From Spirometra erinaceieuropaei (taxonomy: Eukaryota > Platyhelminthes > Cestoda > Diphyllobothriidea > Diphyllobothriidae), in the NCBI GenBank assembly GCA_902702965.1, contig CACRXP010000548.1, positions 210,571-274,570 on the forward strand: a stretch of 64,000 nt of DNA, given 5' to 3'. Within the stretch, counting starts at the first letter, position 1; every line of letters begins with the position of its first letter. The position numbers and the translations under genes are program-made. Below the pieces are notes generated by a model. It saw only the letters and a program-made list of their open reading frames with translations. It had not been told where the DNA came from and searched no databases. Below, one piece after another: positions 45,205 to 57,777 of the stretch.

Positions 45205-45605
45205 CAGTATATTTTAAGGGTAATAAGCAATGCCTTTGTAGACCCTATTGAAAGCGGTACATGCGATATCTACCTTTAAATAAATATGGTACTAAAATGT
45301 TGTCAGTAATATATACACAACCGAATATTTTTCCTTGAAAATGCACGACCTAGACTCGAGAAAATTCATCGGTAAACTGAAATGACAATCATCCGCATTA
45401 GCAGTAGGTGTATGTAAGGTGTTGGTTTTGCACAACAGAGCTGTTCTGTCCAGACAAGCAGTATTTTCAAAGCAAACATACATCTAGTCTTTGCTTGAAT
45501 GTCTCCGTGGAATCCGCCATTATTACGTCCTCGGGTAGCCCCTTCTAAGCACCGACGACGTGTGCTGTCTCTCATACTCAGTACCCGTTCTATCTCCAAC
45601 TAATC
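45205..45605 (-). mobile_element. 5'-truncated LINE 3' end
   Basis: On the minus strand a short coding end (LPEDVIMADSTETFKQRLD, about 45545-45480, stop TGA) is followed by a 3' UTR whose last part (TATTACTGACAACATTTTAG, then CAATAGGGTCTACAAAGGCA and TTACCCTTAAAATA) matches the 3' UTR of the LINE at 47.9-50.9 kb (50807-50925). It abuts the gypsy remnant at 45610. Confidence 0.75.
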
Positions 45606-45609
45606 TTTT

Positions 45610-46850
45610 GATCTGCATACATAACATTGGCGACGCAGCCTAACGAACATGTCTTCATTGCTGCCTACACCGTTACCTTTCTGACCAAGGAACACCCAGA
45701 AACCCTCAAATGACTCGTTGTTGCAATGGAGGAAGACATTTGAGGATTATATTAAACTACTCCCGATTTTGTCACCCACAATTGTACTAGACGTCCCATC
45801 TAAGTTGAGACTCCTCCGGACGAATCTCGGAGAGTTGGGACAACGATATTTCCAGACCCACAATTTACAAGGGGCTTCAGATCTCCAAACAGCTTTCACA
45901 AAACTCGAGTCAACGTTGGGAAAAAAAGGCAGTGTCTTTCCCAGTCTCTATCGGTTTTGTCAAATGCGTCAAAAGTTCAATTAATGTATCAATGATTTTG
46001 TTACCAATCTTATCCTGGCCATCCAAGACTGTAGTTATAAAGAGATCAAGGCAGACAACTTCGAGCACGCAATGCTCGTTCAGCAGTTAGTCGTTGATCT
46101 GCGCGATGAAAAAGCTCGGAAAAATCTCTTATCAGAGAAGAAGGATTTGTCATGGGAGAAAGCCTGTGATATCCCCAGTCATCAGGAGCGCGTGCGACAA
46201 AATCTTCAGCGGCTGAAGTAGTCAAACCATGGAGTGATATCATCCTTGAAATCTGAAGTGGCTGTCTCCCTAATCAGCACTGCTGTGTCTTCACCTAAAC
46301 AGCGACCATCAGCTCCCTCAAAACAACTATCATCCTGCTACCGTTGTGGTCAACATCATATCCGGTGGTCAGATTGTAGACACCAGAAGAAGGTATACCA
46401 GTTTTGCTAAAAATTCGGCCACATTGAAAGAGTGTGTTTCTCCAGAAGACGAGCGAACACTAACACGCATGCGACCTACCCTTATCCATCTGGGGATGGC
46501 GAGGTGATACTCTGAATGTTTTCGGCCAACGCGCTGCTCCAATCGCCTTACACCATTGCGCTTCCGGTTGATCGCCATCCCGTGCAGTTTGAAATCGATA
46601 TTGGCTCAGCTGTTACTCTCATCAATGAGGCCTCTCTTCAGAAATTACCCTACCTCCTTCCGACTAACTCTACGCTCTACAGAACGTAGAGGTTCGAGAA
46701 GTCTTTACAACCGAAGTCGAGCATGAGGGGGAACTTCATTACTTGCCGGTTCGTGTGGTAAGAGGAAGCCAGCAACCACATCTCCTCCGACGGGCGTCCA
46801 TAGAATTACGTTAAAGCAACCATCTGCGCACAAGGAAATGAAATTGAGAC
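45610..46850 (+). mobile_element. Ty3/gypsy-like LTR retrotransposon remnant: gag and protease
   Basis: An ACATTGGCGACG motif at 45625, the kind found at the LTR/leader junction of gypsy-type elements, precedes a single reading frame (45718-46689) that has four in-frame stops (45982, 46219, near 46407 and 46513). The frame encodes a gag capsid-like part (WRKTFEDYIKLL, LRTNLGELGQRYF, CSYKEIKADNFEHAML), zinc-knuckle-like SCYRCGQHHIRWSDC and FGHIERVC, and an aspartic protease start (VQFEIDIGSAVTLINEASL) with the catalytic Asp kept but DTG changed to DIG. RT, RNase H and integrase are not seen, and no LTR pair was found. Confidence 0.7.
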
Positions 46851-47630
46851 AGTCTGCACTTAAAGTACTTCGGGATTCGCATTACTGCCGCTACCCTGCA
46901 ATTTCGCACCGCGTCAGTGCTATATTACTCCAATTTCAGAATTAATCGTCACCAAATGTACATACTAGGAGGTCGTCCAGTATACGCTGCTATTTCGGTC
47001 TCAATTGACGGCCCGGCTGTCGCAATCAATTCGGTCCCGTACCGTCCCACGGAATGGACGCGGTCGTGAATACCTTGTGAGTCAGTGAAGCCGACTTGCG
47101 CCGCATTTACCTCACCTTATCTTCCCACAGCCACCGCATCTTACTCGTCAAACAAAATTAAGGGAGGTGGAGTGGTTATGGTCACGGAAATCTGGAAAGA
47201 AAAACAACCCGTCTGCGCGTACTACGAAGAGCTTGGTCCGTAACTGCACACCTGTCAGGCTATAATGGACTGATTTTCCATAAGGAAGCCCACCCCCCCC
47301 CCGAATCGATGCCACGTCTACTTTTTTTCCTGGCCACGCACTGGTGCAGCATCCGGGCACGTCAACCGACTCGTGATGGTAGTATGCTCAGAAGATGAGT
47401 TCGTATAGAACCACGTCGCATGCCATGCGCGCATAAAGACATGTCAAGTCGTTGGCCACCCATGAGGTTGACAAACGCCGTTATAGGATTAATATGTCAA
47501 ATACCGATAGCGCCACGAGCTGCGCAGAGGATTTCGATAAAAACATCCAGTGATTGCATGTGCGAGGGCTACGCGAGCGTTAATCATGGAGGAGATGTTA
47601 GCGACTGTTGTCTCAAGTTTGTTTATTGTG
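46850..47630. other. No assigned feature downstream of gypsy remnant
   Basis: Contains a poly-C run at 47288. No RT motif recognised; it could be unrecognisable polyprotein sequence. Confidence 0.3.
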
Positions 47631-47639
47631 ACTTAAAAA

Positions 47640-47885
47640 TGGGCCACGCGGTAGATTCGCCGGACCAACACGGGGGCTATTTCAGATTCCGGCAGGCGTG
47701 CACCACAACAAATGCTGACATTCGGGATTTGGTGGCAAGCCCACTTGCTGGCCCACGCCGCGCCAACCGGGATCTCTGCCAATCTCCCATTGTTGTTGGA
47801 TAAAATCCTGGTCAAATATCCGTTGTGGAGCAGGGGGTGTGGCGGTATGCCTAGGTACGGGTCCGCCCGTGCCAGCCACCTGCGC
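47640..47885 (-). repeat. Dispersed repeat R1, copy 2 (3' part)
   Basis: On the minus strand GTGGGCGCAGGTGGCTGGCA, then CGGACCCGTACCTAGGC and CCACACCCCCTG match 60048-60120 (GTGGGAGGGCTCAGGTGGCT, CGGACCCGCACCTAGGC, CCACAACCCCTG). It ends where the LINE endonuclease starts, so it marks the 5' edge of that element. Confidence 0.65.
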
Positions 47886-50800
47886 CCACCTGGCTTTCTG
47901 AATCTATTGGAGATCATGAGGTATCCCTCAGAGGCTACCGACTGTCTAGAAGGAACAGGAAAAGCCGAGAAGGAGGGGTCGCTGTCTATGTTAACTACAA
48001 CCTGACCGTGGTCCCTGAGCAAAATCCAACAACAGCGGAAGTGGAATTCTTATCTTCACTAAATACGCCAGGCCGCTGGCGTTTGCGGTTGTATATCGTC
48101 CCCCAAACCAGATTTCCGAACACGATAGCCTTCTCCTAAGGGAACTGAACAAGACCTGCTCGAGCATATACATCCTTATTGTCGGAGACTATAACGTCCC
48201 CAATATCGACTGGCAAGCTTGGACGGTTTCGGGTCCATCGAACACATTCGGACAACATTTGCTTGAATTGGCAGCAGAAAGACTACTTTTCCAGAATTTA
48301 CCTATCAGAACACGTGTTAGGGAAGGGCAACGTTCAAATTGCCTCGACCTGGTGCTCACTCGAGATGAGGAGAGTGTGCTGGATATACAAGATCTCCCGG
48401 CAGTTAGTGCTAGTGATCATATTGTGATGCTCTTCGAGTATTTCCTGTACCTCCAACTTGCTTCACCTGAACAATTACAAAAAAAATATCTGGAGGGAGG
48501 GATTTTTCCAGCATGCGAACGCAAGTCTCAACAATACCGCGGACAACCACATTGCAGGTAACAGTTGATGACTATTGGAGCACGTTAAGCTCACTGGTCA
48601 AAAGAATCGTTGATCTGAACTGTCCACTCAGACGAAAGAAAATTAGCAACCGTCCGCCGTGGATAAATCGGGAACTGCAAACCGCGTTTAAGAGGAGGAA
48701 TAAAGTGTGGAGACGCTATCGACAAACAGATAGTCCTGAACACCTGAAGGAATACAAACAACAGCGGAATGTGTGTAAACGCGAGGCTAATAGACTTCGA
48801 AGCAACTATGAGCTATGCATGTTACAAAATTCCTTGGAGCATCCTAAAATCCTCTATAGTTACATACGTAATGGCAAGAGCAATCGCGACCCGATTCTAC
48901 CGCTGAGATCCCAAAACGGAGTAATTAAGACAGATGATCACCTGAAAGCATCAGCCTTCTCCAATTTCTTTCAGTCGGTATTCACTCATGACACAAATCC
49001 TCCTCCTATGCCTAACGTAGACTAACGACAAAATCCTTCCATTCCTGAAGTTGAAGACAATCTTTTCTTCTCAACCACGTTAAAAAGGACCAGTCTACGC
49101 CGGCAGAAGCCTGCCCAATCACCTGGTCCAGATAAAATTCATCCACTTGTCCTCCGAGAATTAGCTGACGTACTGTGTGAGCCGGTGTCCATGATATTTC
49201 GGAAGTCCATGGACGAAGGCGAACTGCCGGAGGAGTGGAAAACGGCCCGTATTTCTCCAATCTATAAAGGAGGATCCCGGCTGGAACCCGAAAACTACCG
49301 TCCTATTAGTTTAACCTGCATTCTATGCAAGGTAATGGAACGACTTATTAAAGGGCATTTAATGTCGTATCTAGAGCAGAGGGACCTGTTGTGTGCTGCT
49401 CAGCACGCATTTCGTCGTGGTCACTCCTGTCTTACAAGCAGTCCTTACTCGCAGGAAAAATGGACAAGAGCCATAGACCAGGGCCGTCCAGTGGACGTCA
49501 TCTTCTTTGATTTTACAAAGGCGTTTGATGACGTTCCTCATGGACGACTCTTACGGAAGATTTGGGAGTGTGGAATACAGGGCAACATTTTTAAGTGGAT
49601 TGAAAGTTTCCTGTCATGCAGGCTCCAAAAAGTCATCGTTGGTACCACTGCATCCGAATGGGTGCCAGGAAAAAACGGCATTCCGCAGGGTTCAGTCTTG
49701 GGTCCTCTCCTCTTCCCCATCTATATGAATGACTCTCCTGCAGACCTTGAATGCGATGGCATCATGTTTGCAAATGATATAAAGATCTGGAAAACAATCA
49801 GCTGCGTTGCCGACTCGCAGAAACTACAGGAAGATGTTAATAAGTTGGTTGCATGGTCCAGTAAGTGGCTTCTAGCGTTTAACGTATGCAAATGTGTAGT
49901 CGTGCGACTGGAATCTGGTCGGAGGCGCTTCCCAAAACACCAGTACACCATAAATGGGGTTCCACTAAAGAAGTGGGCACGCACAAAGGCCTGGGTGTCT
50001 GGACAAGTTCAAACTTGCTGCCCTCCCAGCACTGCAAAAGAGTCGTCCAAAGGGCAACCAGCATCATGCACTGGACTAGGCGTGCCTTCAAAATCTTTCC
50101 TCCAGAACTCTTCTCACAGATATTCGGCACGTTCGTCAGACCGCGTTTGGAATACGGGATGTCATCATGGATGCCCTGGACGAAGAAAGACATTGAAGCC
50201 ATAGTGCAGGCGCAACGACGGGCCACAACACTGGTGGACGGTCTCAGGACTCTGTCATACCCAGAAAGACTGATACAGCTAAACTTGTTCCCCCTATCCT
50301 ATAGACAAATGAGGTTTGACCTGTTATGGACATTCCGCATTATCCACGGGCATGAATGTTCGCTCAAATTCGAAGACTTCATTAAATTCCCGACCACGAG
50401 TCACCTGCGCGGTCATCCGTACAAAGTCAAGCGGGAGCGTACACGCCTAGACCATCGGAAGTTTTCCTTCAGGCAGCGTGCTGTTCGACCGTGGAAATCA
50501 CTCCCAAGCGAAATAGTGACATCTGATACAATGCCTGTATCCAAAAGGCAGCTGGATCGTTCGATCTTTGATAAACGATGACTCTCACTGCAGGACTATC
50601 TGCGGTCAGCCATAAATTTCACTTCTTCATTTCATCCCTATGTAACACATCCCTGACGTTTAATGAAAATTTCCCTCTCAAACCACGCAAATGCCTGCAC
50701 TTTGTGCTGATTGTAAATGATTACACTTGAAATTTCATATGTACATTGAAAGGACTGCCTGCCGCATCCTTCGCAGTCCCACACTGTAAAAATGTTTTCC

Positions 50801-50930
50801 GTAAACAAATATGTTACTGACAAAAGTTTAGTAAGATATGCATTTAACATTTATATTGCATTACCGTTTTCAATAGGGTCATCAAGGGCATTGCCTATTA
50901 CCCTAAAATACACTATATACAAGACAGTGG
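47886..50930 (+). mobile_element. Best-preserved CR1/Jockey-like LINE (5' truncated)
   Basis: Endonuclease: TWLSESIGDHEVSLRGYRLS (47889), EGGVAVYVNYN (47967), VYRPPNQ, IVGDYNVPNIDW (48178), NCLDLVLT (48339) and SDHIVM (48413), with frameshifts near 48050 and 48505. RT frame 48513-50000 holds one stop (TAA 49023): NRPPWINRELQTAFKRRNK, SPGPDKIHPLVLREL, NYRPISLTCILCKVMERLI, AQHAFRRGHSC, motif A VIFFDFTKAFDDVP (49500), motif B IPQGSVLGPLLF and motif C as FAND (49767-49778). A frameshift near 49975 leads into the C terminus (FVRPRLEYGMSSWMPW, LSYRQMRFDLLW, TSHLRGHPYKVK, ending 50579). The 3' UTR runs to about 50925. Asn in the active site predicts loss of activity. Confidence 0.88.
49767..49778 (+). 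pseudogene. Mutated RT active site (FAND)
   Basis: TTT GCA AAT GAT replaces FADD: the first catalytic aspartate of the pair is Asn. Confidence 0.8.
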
Positions 50931-52090
50931 GCCTCGTCGGTTGCGACGGTCAAACTGTCGGGTGTGCATATGTGCCCTCACAACTGGCCCTGCTGAGCAT
51001 GCGCTGGACCAGGACTGAAATCAGATTGGATAAGGGCACACGTTAACCCTGTCGTGCAGGGCACGCTGGAACTCGTAAGCCTGTCACACGTGAGGGGGAA
51101 TCTAATGGCAGGCGTAGGCTCCGCTCCGCGCCTCCCACTGTGCCTAATCCTAACACCGTGTGGTTAATGGGCCTAGACAGCCGACTGGTGCACGAGTGAG
51201 GGTAAAAATAGAGAGAAATAAAGCGAGGTTGACTCTCGGTAAACCATCCCCACGACATTTTCGCACACTCCTCACTGTGAGAAACCGGAAACCCCTGCAT
51301 CTATCACTGCGCGCTAAAAGTCGGACTGGATAGCTCGGTCCTTCTCAGAGCAGAGTGACTGGTTCAGTGGCTCCTTCTGCATGCGGCCCACAATGGCACT
51401 CTACTTCAGGCGGAATCCGGATCGCCCCTTTCCGTGAAAACCTTGTACGTGTCTGCGGCGACCAGGTCATGTGTGTGGCATCCGTAGACGGACTGTTTAG
51501 CTCCAATCAGTCACTGCACCCGAACCCGACTTCGATCGTGCTAGCTTCCACCCTGCCACCGAGCCCACATTTGGTAGGAAGTAAAGAATGCGGCAGACGC
51601 TGTGCAGATTTTCTATCAATATAACATAATTCAAGCGCAAGTCACGGTGCTACCCTCTCGCGGAGCACGTGGTGGATACCATCTTTCACGATGGTCGAAC
51701 TTGTAGCGGCTAAACGGGGATGCTGTATGCTCAGTGCGTCACAACTTCAGGCCATATCCCAAGTTGTAAGAAGCGGGACGCCAGTTGGGTAGAAGATTTT
51801 ATTATGTACAGAAGGATAGGGGAAAGATGGCAACCGGACGAGGGTGCGTCCGGCGCCGCGGAGGCGGCGTCCGCGAGAGCAACGAGCCGTGTGTCACCGA
51901 AGGTCGTCGCTGCAAAAGTGTCGTGACAGATTGTTTACGCAGTGGTGTAGGCTGTGGAACCAATCAGCGAGAGGAGTTGCGTTGATTGGCTCAGTGCCCA
52001 CGCGAAGGTAGTGACAAGTCTTCCATGGTGCAGGCAGAGGATCGATCAGATGCGTGGTGCAGACAGTGAATTGCAACGAGGCAAATCGAA
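50930..52090. other. No recognisable feature
   Basis: GC-richer than its surroundings, with several overlapping frames but no motif. May be unrecognised repeat sequence. Confidence 0.3.
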
Positions 52091-52099
52091 GCCAGGCAG

Positions 52100-52350
52100 A
52101 CGTGCGTGCCGTAGGAGGCTGTCGCTAGGGGTAGTTGTAGGCGCTAGTGAGATGCGCGACGTTGCCATTATAGCTGTCCACTACAAACTGTTTTTTGCGC
52201 ATATGACCGAATAAGTACATGTGATGGTAGAACCCGCGGGAACATTGTGAGTGGGTGGTTGGATGGGGAGGGGCGACCAAGCAGGCTGATTGGTGATGGG
52301 AGAGGTCACATTGCAGACAAAGTGCCGCATTATCAACATTCATTTTGGTC
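52100..52350 (-). repeat. R1-related repeat with a degraded C2H2 zinc-finger-like segment
   Basis: The minus-strand frame 52125-52352 reads NAALCLQCDLSHHQSACLV and later CSRGFYHHMYLFGHMRKK, which has the spacing of a C2H2 finger with the final His changed. It is followed by a segment that resembles R1 at 59940 (GCGCA, then AGTTT and a TATAATGG word). Similar finger-bearing repeats are common in tapeworm genomes as I remember them. No intact gene. Confidence 0.4.
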
Positions 52351-52359
52351 ATCGCGGCG

Positions 52360-53010
52360 CAGGTTCTTTTGGTCCCAGTGAGGATATCTGGTCACAGCTT
52401 ATTGTTATTTTCCTAGTCTTATGTTTTTTTTTAAGATATTCAGTATTCAGTGCATTTTAGATACAATAGTTGACACCATCAGAAACTTTATTTTAGAGCA
52501 GGTCAGCGCGTACGTACAACGAAGATTAAATAACAACAAAACACGTTACTGACAATTTGCGAGTAGCATAACGTATCATTTTCACAGAATGGTGGAATAA
52601 AGGATCACTTCATCAACAGATAGCACATCCAGGGGAATTTGCTCAGACTGCTTCATGCATAAATTATTAATGCCAACAGGAGGTATGGTGAAAGACACCA
52701 CCTAGAGGCATCAGTGAGTTAGAATTCTTTTGCAGTACCTGACATTGCTTGCGTTCGTCGCTCTCTCCTAGTCTGGAAAAGGCCTTATTTCTGGCCTTCT
52801 CTGTCCACGCACTTTTCCTGCCAGAAGATGTTTGGCTGCAGATACAGGAACGACGTGAGTGTAAATTATGGCTGTCATAATAAGGGACTGTTGTCTTGTG
52901 TGGGCATACGATAAGATGGGCCCATGTGGTGATTAAACATGCGGATGCGTTGGGGGCAAGGACCGTTGAGGTTCTTGAAGTAGGCTCGGCAGTCTTCTTT
53001 TGAAGAAATC
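52360..53010. other. No recognisable feature
   Basis: Nothing coding; the minus-strand frame that crosses the microsatellite is a by-product of the repeat. Confidence 0.35.
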
Positions 53011-53012
53011 GC

Positions 53013-53226
<214 letters not shown>

Positions 53227-53229
53227 TAT

Positions 53230-53875
53230 GTTCCTGCCGTCTTTCCGGCGTTCCTGTTTTACTGGACACCTTTATGTCCAGCGAAGACTGGAGCATGCTG
53301 TTACTTATCAGGACTGGTGAGAAGACATGTTCTCGCATCCAAATAGGCATAATTAGTCCATTATTCAATACACGTAATCCATATGCGAGCGGTTGCTCGA
53401 ATATTTTCAGTCCACTTTTTCCGTTTTGCCCTTCCTAATAAGCAAGAACAAGGTCTGTACTAAGTACCGCACGGGAAAATCTTTTGCCTTTTGAATGCCA
53501 ATGCAACTGCGCAGTTGCAGCAAGGACATTCTACGACAACCCCTCAATCAATTAAGCAATCTTCAGCCAAAACCTCCCAGAAGTAACACTAAAAAATTGT
53601 CAAAATTCAATGCCGACAGTAGCCGAACATTCCGTAGCTAACGTAATGATTAAATGGGATCCTCCGGGCAGCAGCTTAAACGAGCGTGTTATCAGACGTT
53701 GTCCCCATGCTCATATTTACCCAACTTTGCTCGTTTACACCCAACTGCTTCAGGCTCAAGCAGCTGGAGCATTCCAAAAAGCCGTCTAAAACGTCATTTT
53801 AACAGTTATGACGCACCCTGCACAACAACAATACAGGTTGCAGCAGGAAGGTCGAATCAAGACAGGAGAATCTAG
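53230..53875. other. No recognisable feature
   Basis: No motif or repeat family match seen. Confidence 0.35.
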
Positions 53876-53879
53876 ACTC

Positions 53880-55006
53880 TTAATTCAGTTTATTCAGTTT
53901 ATTTGGTAAGGATAATAGGCAAAGCCTTTGAAAGCCCTATTGATTAAATGTCAGCTCGTTAGAAATAACTGTACACGAACAACGAATATATTCGATATTA
54001 TAACAGTACTTGATTCATTTGAGTAGCATTGTTCCAGAGAAAATGTTTGCGGGGTCGTGGGCATTTAGTTCAGATTCAGACTGTCTAGGGAAAACAGGGG
54101 ACACAAATAATCATCCAAGCGTTTCTTGAAGAGTTGCGGAGACGTCGCCTCCACGGCTGACTGAGGGAGATCGCTCTATTTCTCCACTACCCTCTACGGG
54201 AAAAATTCAGAACGAAGATTCAGCCTGGACATTGTTGCCCGTAACTTCATTGAGTGGCCACGAAGTTTGGGTGAAAGGTGCCACTGAAACATGTCCTCAA
54301 ATTTAAGTCCATGCTCAAGGCCATGTATTATTTTGTAGACGAGGATAAGATCACCTCTTTGTTGCCTGTAACACAGAGGGAATAAATTAAGGCAATTCAG
54401 TCAGTCTGTGTAGGATTGGCATTTTAGACAGTTTACCAGCTCTGTTGCACGACGTTGAACCCGTTTGAGGCATGCTTAGTCCTTTACTAGCCATGGCCGC
54501 CATGCTCGTAGGCCATATTCTAAGTGGGGTCGAACAAAAGTGCCGTAAACTCTTCCAAAAAGGTCGTAGTCAAAGGTCACGAACGCCCGTTTGATTGCAT
54601 GGATCACTCCCATGGCGTTTTTTGCAGCCTTGTGGAACCGCCGTGTTGGTTTCAGGTTGTTCTGTATCCAAACCCCGAGATCCATCTCTGAAGATTCTGC
54701 GGCGAGTCGTACATCTTTCAGGTGATATGTCCTCAGGCTCTCGTTTGAATGAGAGTTGGTTGGCCGCAGATGAAGGACGGCGCACTTCTCCACATTGGAA
54801 TCTAGAAGCCATTTCTCCTACCACACTTGCAGCCGATGCAGATTATCTCTGATCATTCGGATCCTTGATGACTTGCCAGAGCTTAACGTCCTCGAGTTTC
54901 TGAAGGCTGTAATTAACATAAAGGATGAAGAGCAATGGTCCCAGAACTGAACCTTGCGGAACAGTATCGAAGGCTTTGCGGAAATCGATGTACACGACTG
55001 TGAGGG
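53880..55006 (-). mobile_element. CR1/Jockey-like LINE, 5' truncated, with internal RT deletion
   Basis: On the minus strand motif A VYIDFRKAFDTVP (55005-54965) runs straight into motif B PQGSVLGPLLFILYV (54961-54915), so the roughly 80 residues between them are gone. YSLQKLEDVKLW follows where the FADD box should be, so motif C is deleted too. After a stop, 54476-54793 is open: EKCAVLHLRPTN, DLGVWIQNNLKPTRRF, IKRAFVTFDYDLFGRVY and VRPHLEYGLRAWRPW. Worn C-terminal pieces (LRGHSMKLRA near 54240) precede a 3' UTR ending in AAATAAACTGAATAAACTG at 53885. The 3' UTR matches 61440-61640. Confidence 0.82.
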
Positions 55007-55009
55007 ATT

Positions 55010-57390
55010 ACGGAAATGCATTGAAATGGGCTTTGCCGGTGTGTTATTCACGCCCGATGATGGACGCCTATTGGCGCTTGAACTTTCGGATTAGAAAGCA
55101 TCATTCTCCAGAAACTGCCTCTTGTTTAGAAAGTTGTTTATTCCCTCAAGCTATTCATTATTGAGCTTCTTTTAGGTAAAATCGTCTAATTCTCTAAAGA
55201 CTAACTTTTGCGTGTTTCAGTGTATGCGTATGGTGAACACGAAAATGGGATATCAATACGTGTGGTAGTACAGAAACCGATTGAGAGTAGGCCTTTTTCA
55301 TTAAATAGTCAACAAGTCTGGGAGCAAGTAACGACTCTTATTGAGCTCAGCTACAAGAAGTGATGAGAAAGCCTATCGAATGATCTATTCGGACTGGGGG
55401 TAGGGTGAAAGGTGCCGCTTAGAAATATCATCAAACGCAAATCCTTTTTTTTACTACCTGACATCTATGCGAGACCTTGATCTTAATTCTGCTCCCACAC
55501 GCCCGCATACTTTTTGCTGTCAGAAAAGTTTTGTGAATGCTTCTCGCGCTTGCTCTGCTCAAAGTCAACTTTATGATGATCAGAATTTTCCGAATATATT
55601 CCTTGGCGAAGTTAAAACCTACATTCAGATTGCGCTCAGATTAGGAACGGTTGCGTCTCACCTGGAGTTTGTATATGTAGAAAGTAGCAACCGTAAAACC
55701 CCATTGGGGCATTTGACTGTGCCGACTCCCGGGACTCACTTTGGCCGACTAGAAACCCGTGGATGCCGATGAGTTTTAACATATGGCCCAATCAGAGGAG
55801 TCCACGCTAACCTATTCAAAAATTCTTTTAAAGTTAGTCTAGTAGGCGTCTACTGGATTCTGGGCTGACTTCACGGCAAGACCTTCCGCATCAATCGGCT
55901 TACTGAACAGGACTGGTCAATTTCGTATGTCAATGTAAGTTTGGGGCTGGGGGTCGAGGCGTAATTCTAACTCATTTGTGAAAGGTCCGAAGTTCTTGCC
56001 AGGTCTTTATAGCCTACTGGATAGAGTACCTGGCCTTGCGCAGGGTTTTACAATCTGGAAGACGGCAATAAAGTAAAAAATTTATAAAACAGCCAGCAGA
56101 CTTCGTAGGCAGTTCATCAAAATCTTTATGTATGAACATTTGTACGCATCGGTTGATGCACCTCAAAGTACACAGGACAGGCGAAATTATCCGGTCCTTA
56201 TTGGTCCTCACATTTCCTTCACAAAACTCAGTTACAGGGATTGTTGAACAACAGGATATTACTTTGTAGGCCACAGCACTTTTGTAAACTGCAGATCTAT
56301 AAGTAATTAACAGAACTGAAGGAGAGGAAGTGCTTCTTAATTTTTTTATGAAACACCGGTTCCAATTGCGCAAGCCGGTGAGCCGTAAACGCAACCCTTC
56401 GTAGTGAGCGTCCAAGTCGACATGGCGGTTAATACTGTTGTTATTAGGGTGCTAAGCTTTGAGAGACCTTCGCGCCTGTTTGGCGATGGCACTGGTGATC
56501 ACTTCAGTCTCCTCCTAGTTGAAGCACTAATCACACTCAAGGGCGTGCGCAAACACGAGAGACACGGGGTCCCATCGGCGGATGGCCAACATACATACGG
56601 TTAGTGACCTGACTCATGAAATGTGTCAAAATCTACGAATGATTGCCAATCACTCGCAAACCGATACCATTTCATGAGTCCGATTTCTATGTTAATTAAG
56701 TACAAGTTTAAAGGAATTAAAAACATAAAAGATATATTAAAGGCAGTGTTGCGCTGTTTAGAAATGTCGATTTATTTTAAAAATCGCAGTATCCCGAAAA
56801 CGTCGGAAATGACCATAATTAAGTAAAGCTCGTTTTTAGGTGGATAGAATGCATTCTCATACCAAATACGTAGTAAATATGAAAGTAAACATAAAATAAC
56901 GTCTAATAATAGTGTTTTAGTGAACTTTACATCTAAATATCGTTTAATAAGTAGGCCGACTTCATATATGACGGTTTGTCGACTGCCTACAGTCTGGATG
57001 TAGCTTCCAAAACAGGTTTCCAGGGTTTCATAATTTCCTTGACTATTTGGAGTTAAATGACATGGGGTTCAACAAGAAAAGCTGGATTTTGCTTGATTTC
57101 GCCGATGGGGACGTCGTAGGATCAAAAGTTGTCGGTCGGCATGCCCAACATAAACACACAGAGTGCGGTAAATGACATTTGTTTGCTGCTCCTCCGACAT
57201 GGGGTCTTTTACTCGGGATCATGTCGTGCTAATAAATGCCACAGATTGTGTCTGCTGGCCATCCCTTAAGTGTATCAGCTCGAGCCGACGCGCTATTTTG
57301 CAAAGAAATCTAAAGTGGGGATACAGACACGACAAAACATCATAAAACCGGTTCGTGGCTTCTGCTCATGGTCCTATTCCCTTCTTTCTA
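55010..57390. other. No recognisable feature
   Basis: Frames at 55467-55772 (+) and 56014-56415 (-, 133 codons, Cys-containing) have no motif I recognise. No repeat seen by eye. Confidence 0.3.
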
Positions 57391-57399
57391 CGAGGCAGA

Positions 57400-57620
57400 C
57401 ACGCTTCGCCGAAGGAGGCTATCGTCGGTCCGATTCTCACGAACGACGATGTCCATCATGTGCCGTTGAGCCTGATTGGCCACGGGGACGGCGACTAGCG
57501 CGCGAATTAATTTATAATGATTGCAGATTTTTGCAGTATCTGCCAAACAACACCCTCTTGCACAGCCTGGGCCAGTCAGTTGACCTCACACTCTCCCCTC
57601 TCCCACGCACCAGCTGGATG
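57400..57620 (+). repeat. Dispersed repeat R1, copy 4 (diverged)
   Basis: Matches 59866-60000 in order: ACGACGATGTCCATCATGTG, GGACGGCGA, GCGCGCGAATTAATTTATAA, then a C-rich CTCTCCCCTC run. Frames through it are not genes. Confidence 0.55.
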
Positions 57621-57777
57621 TCTGAGCATGTCAACTGGCCGGGCTGGAAGATAGGCTGTAATGTTTGCATAGTTCATGAACGGTCAACAGTCTTATTCGG
57701 TATAACTCGTAACTCTAAAGAAAGTTTTCTTGCCAATGTTCACAACAGACACCTCCTTATGCCCTTTTATGATCTTA

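Noticed and set aside
49538..50226. Several minus-strand open frames
   Set aside because: They are antisense shadows of the LINE RT.
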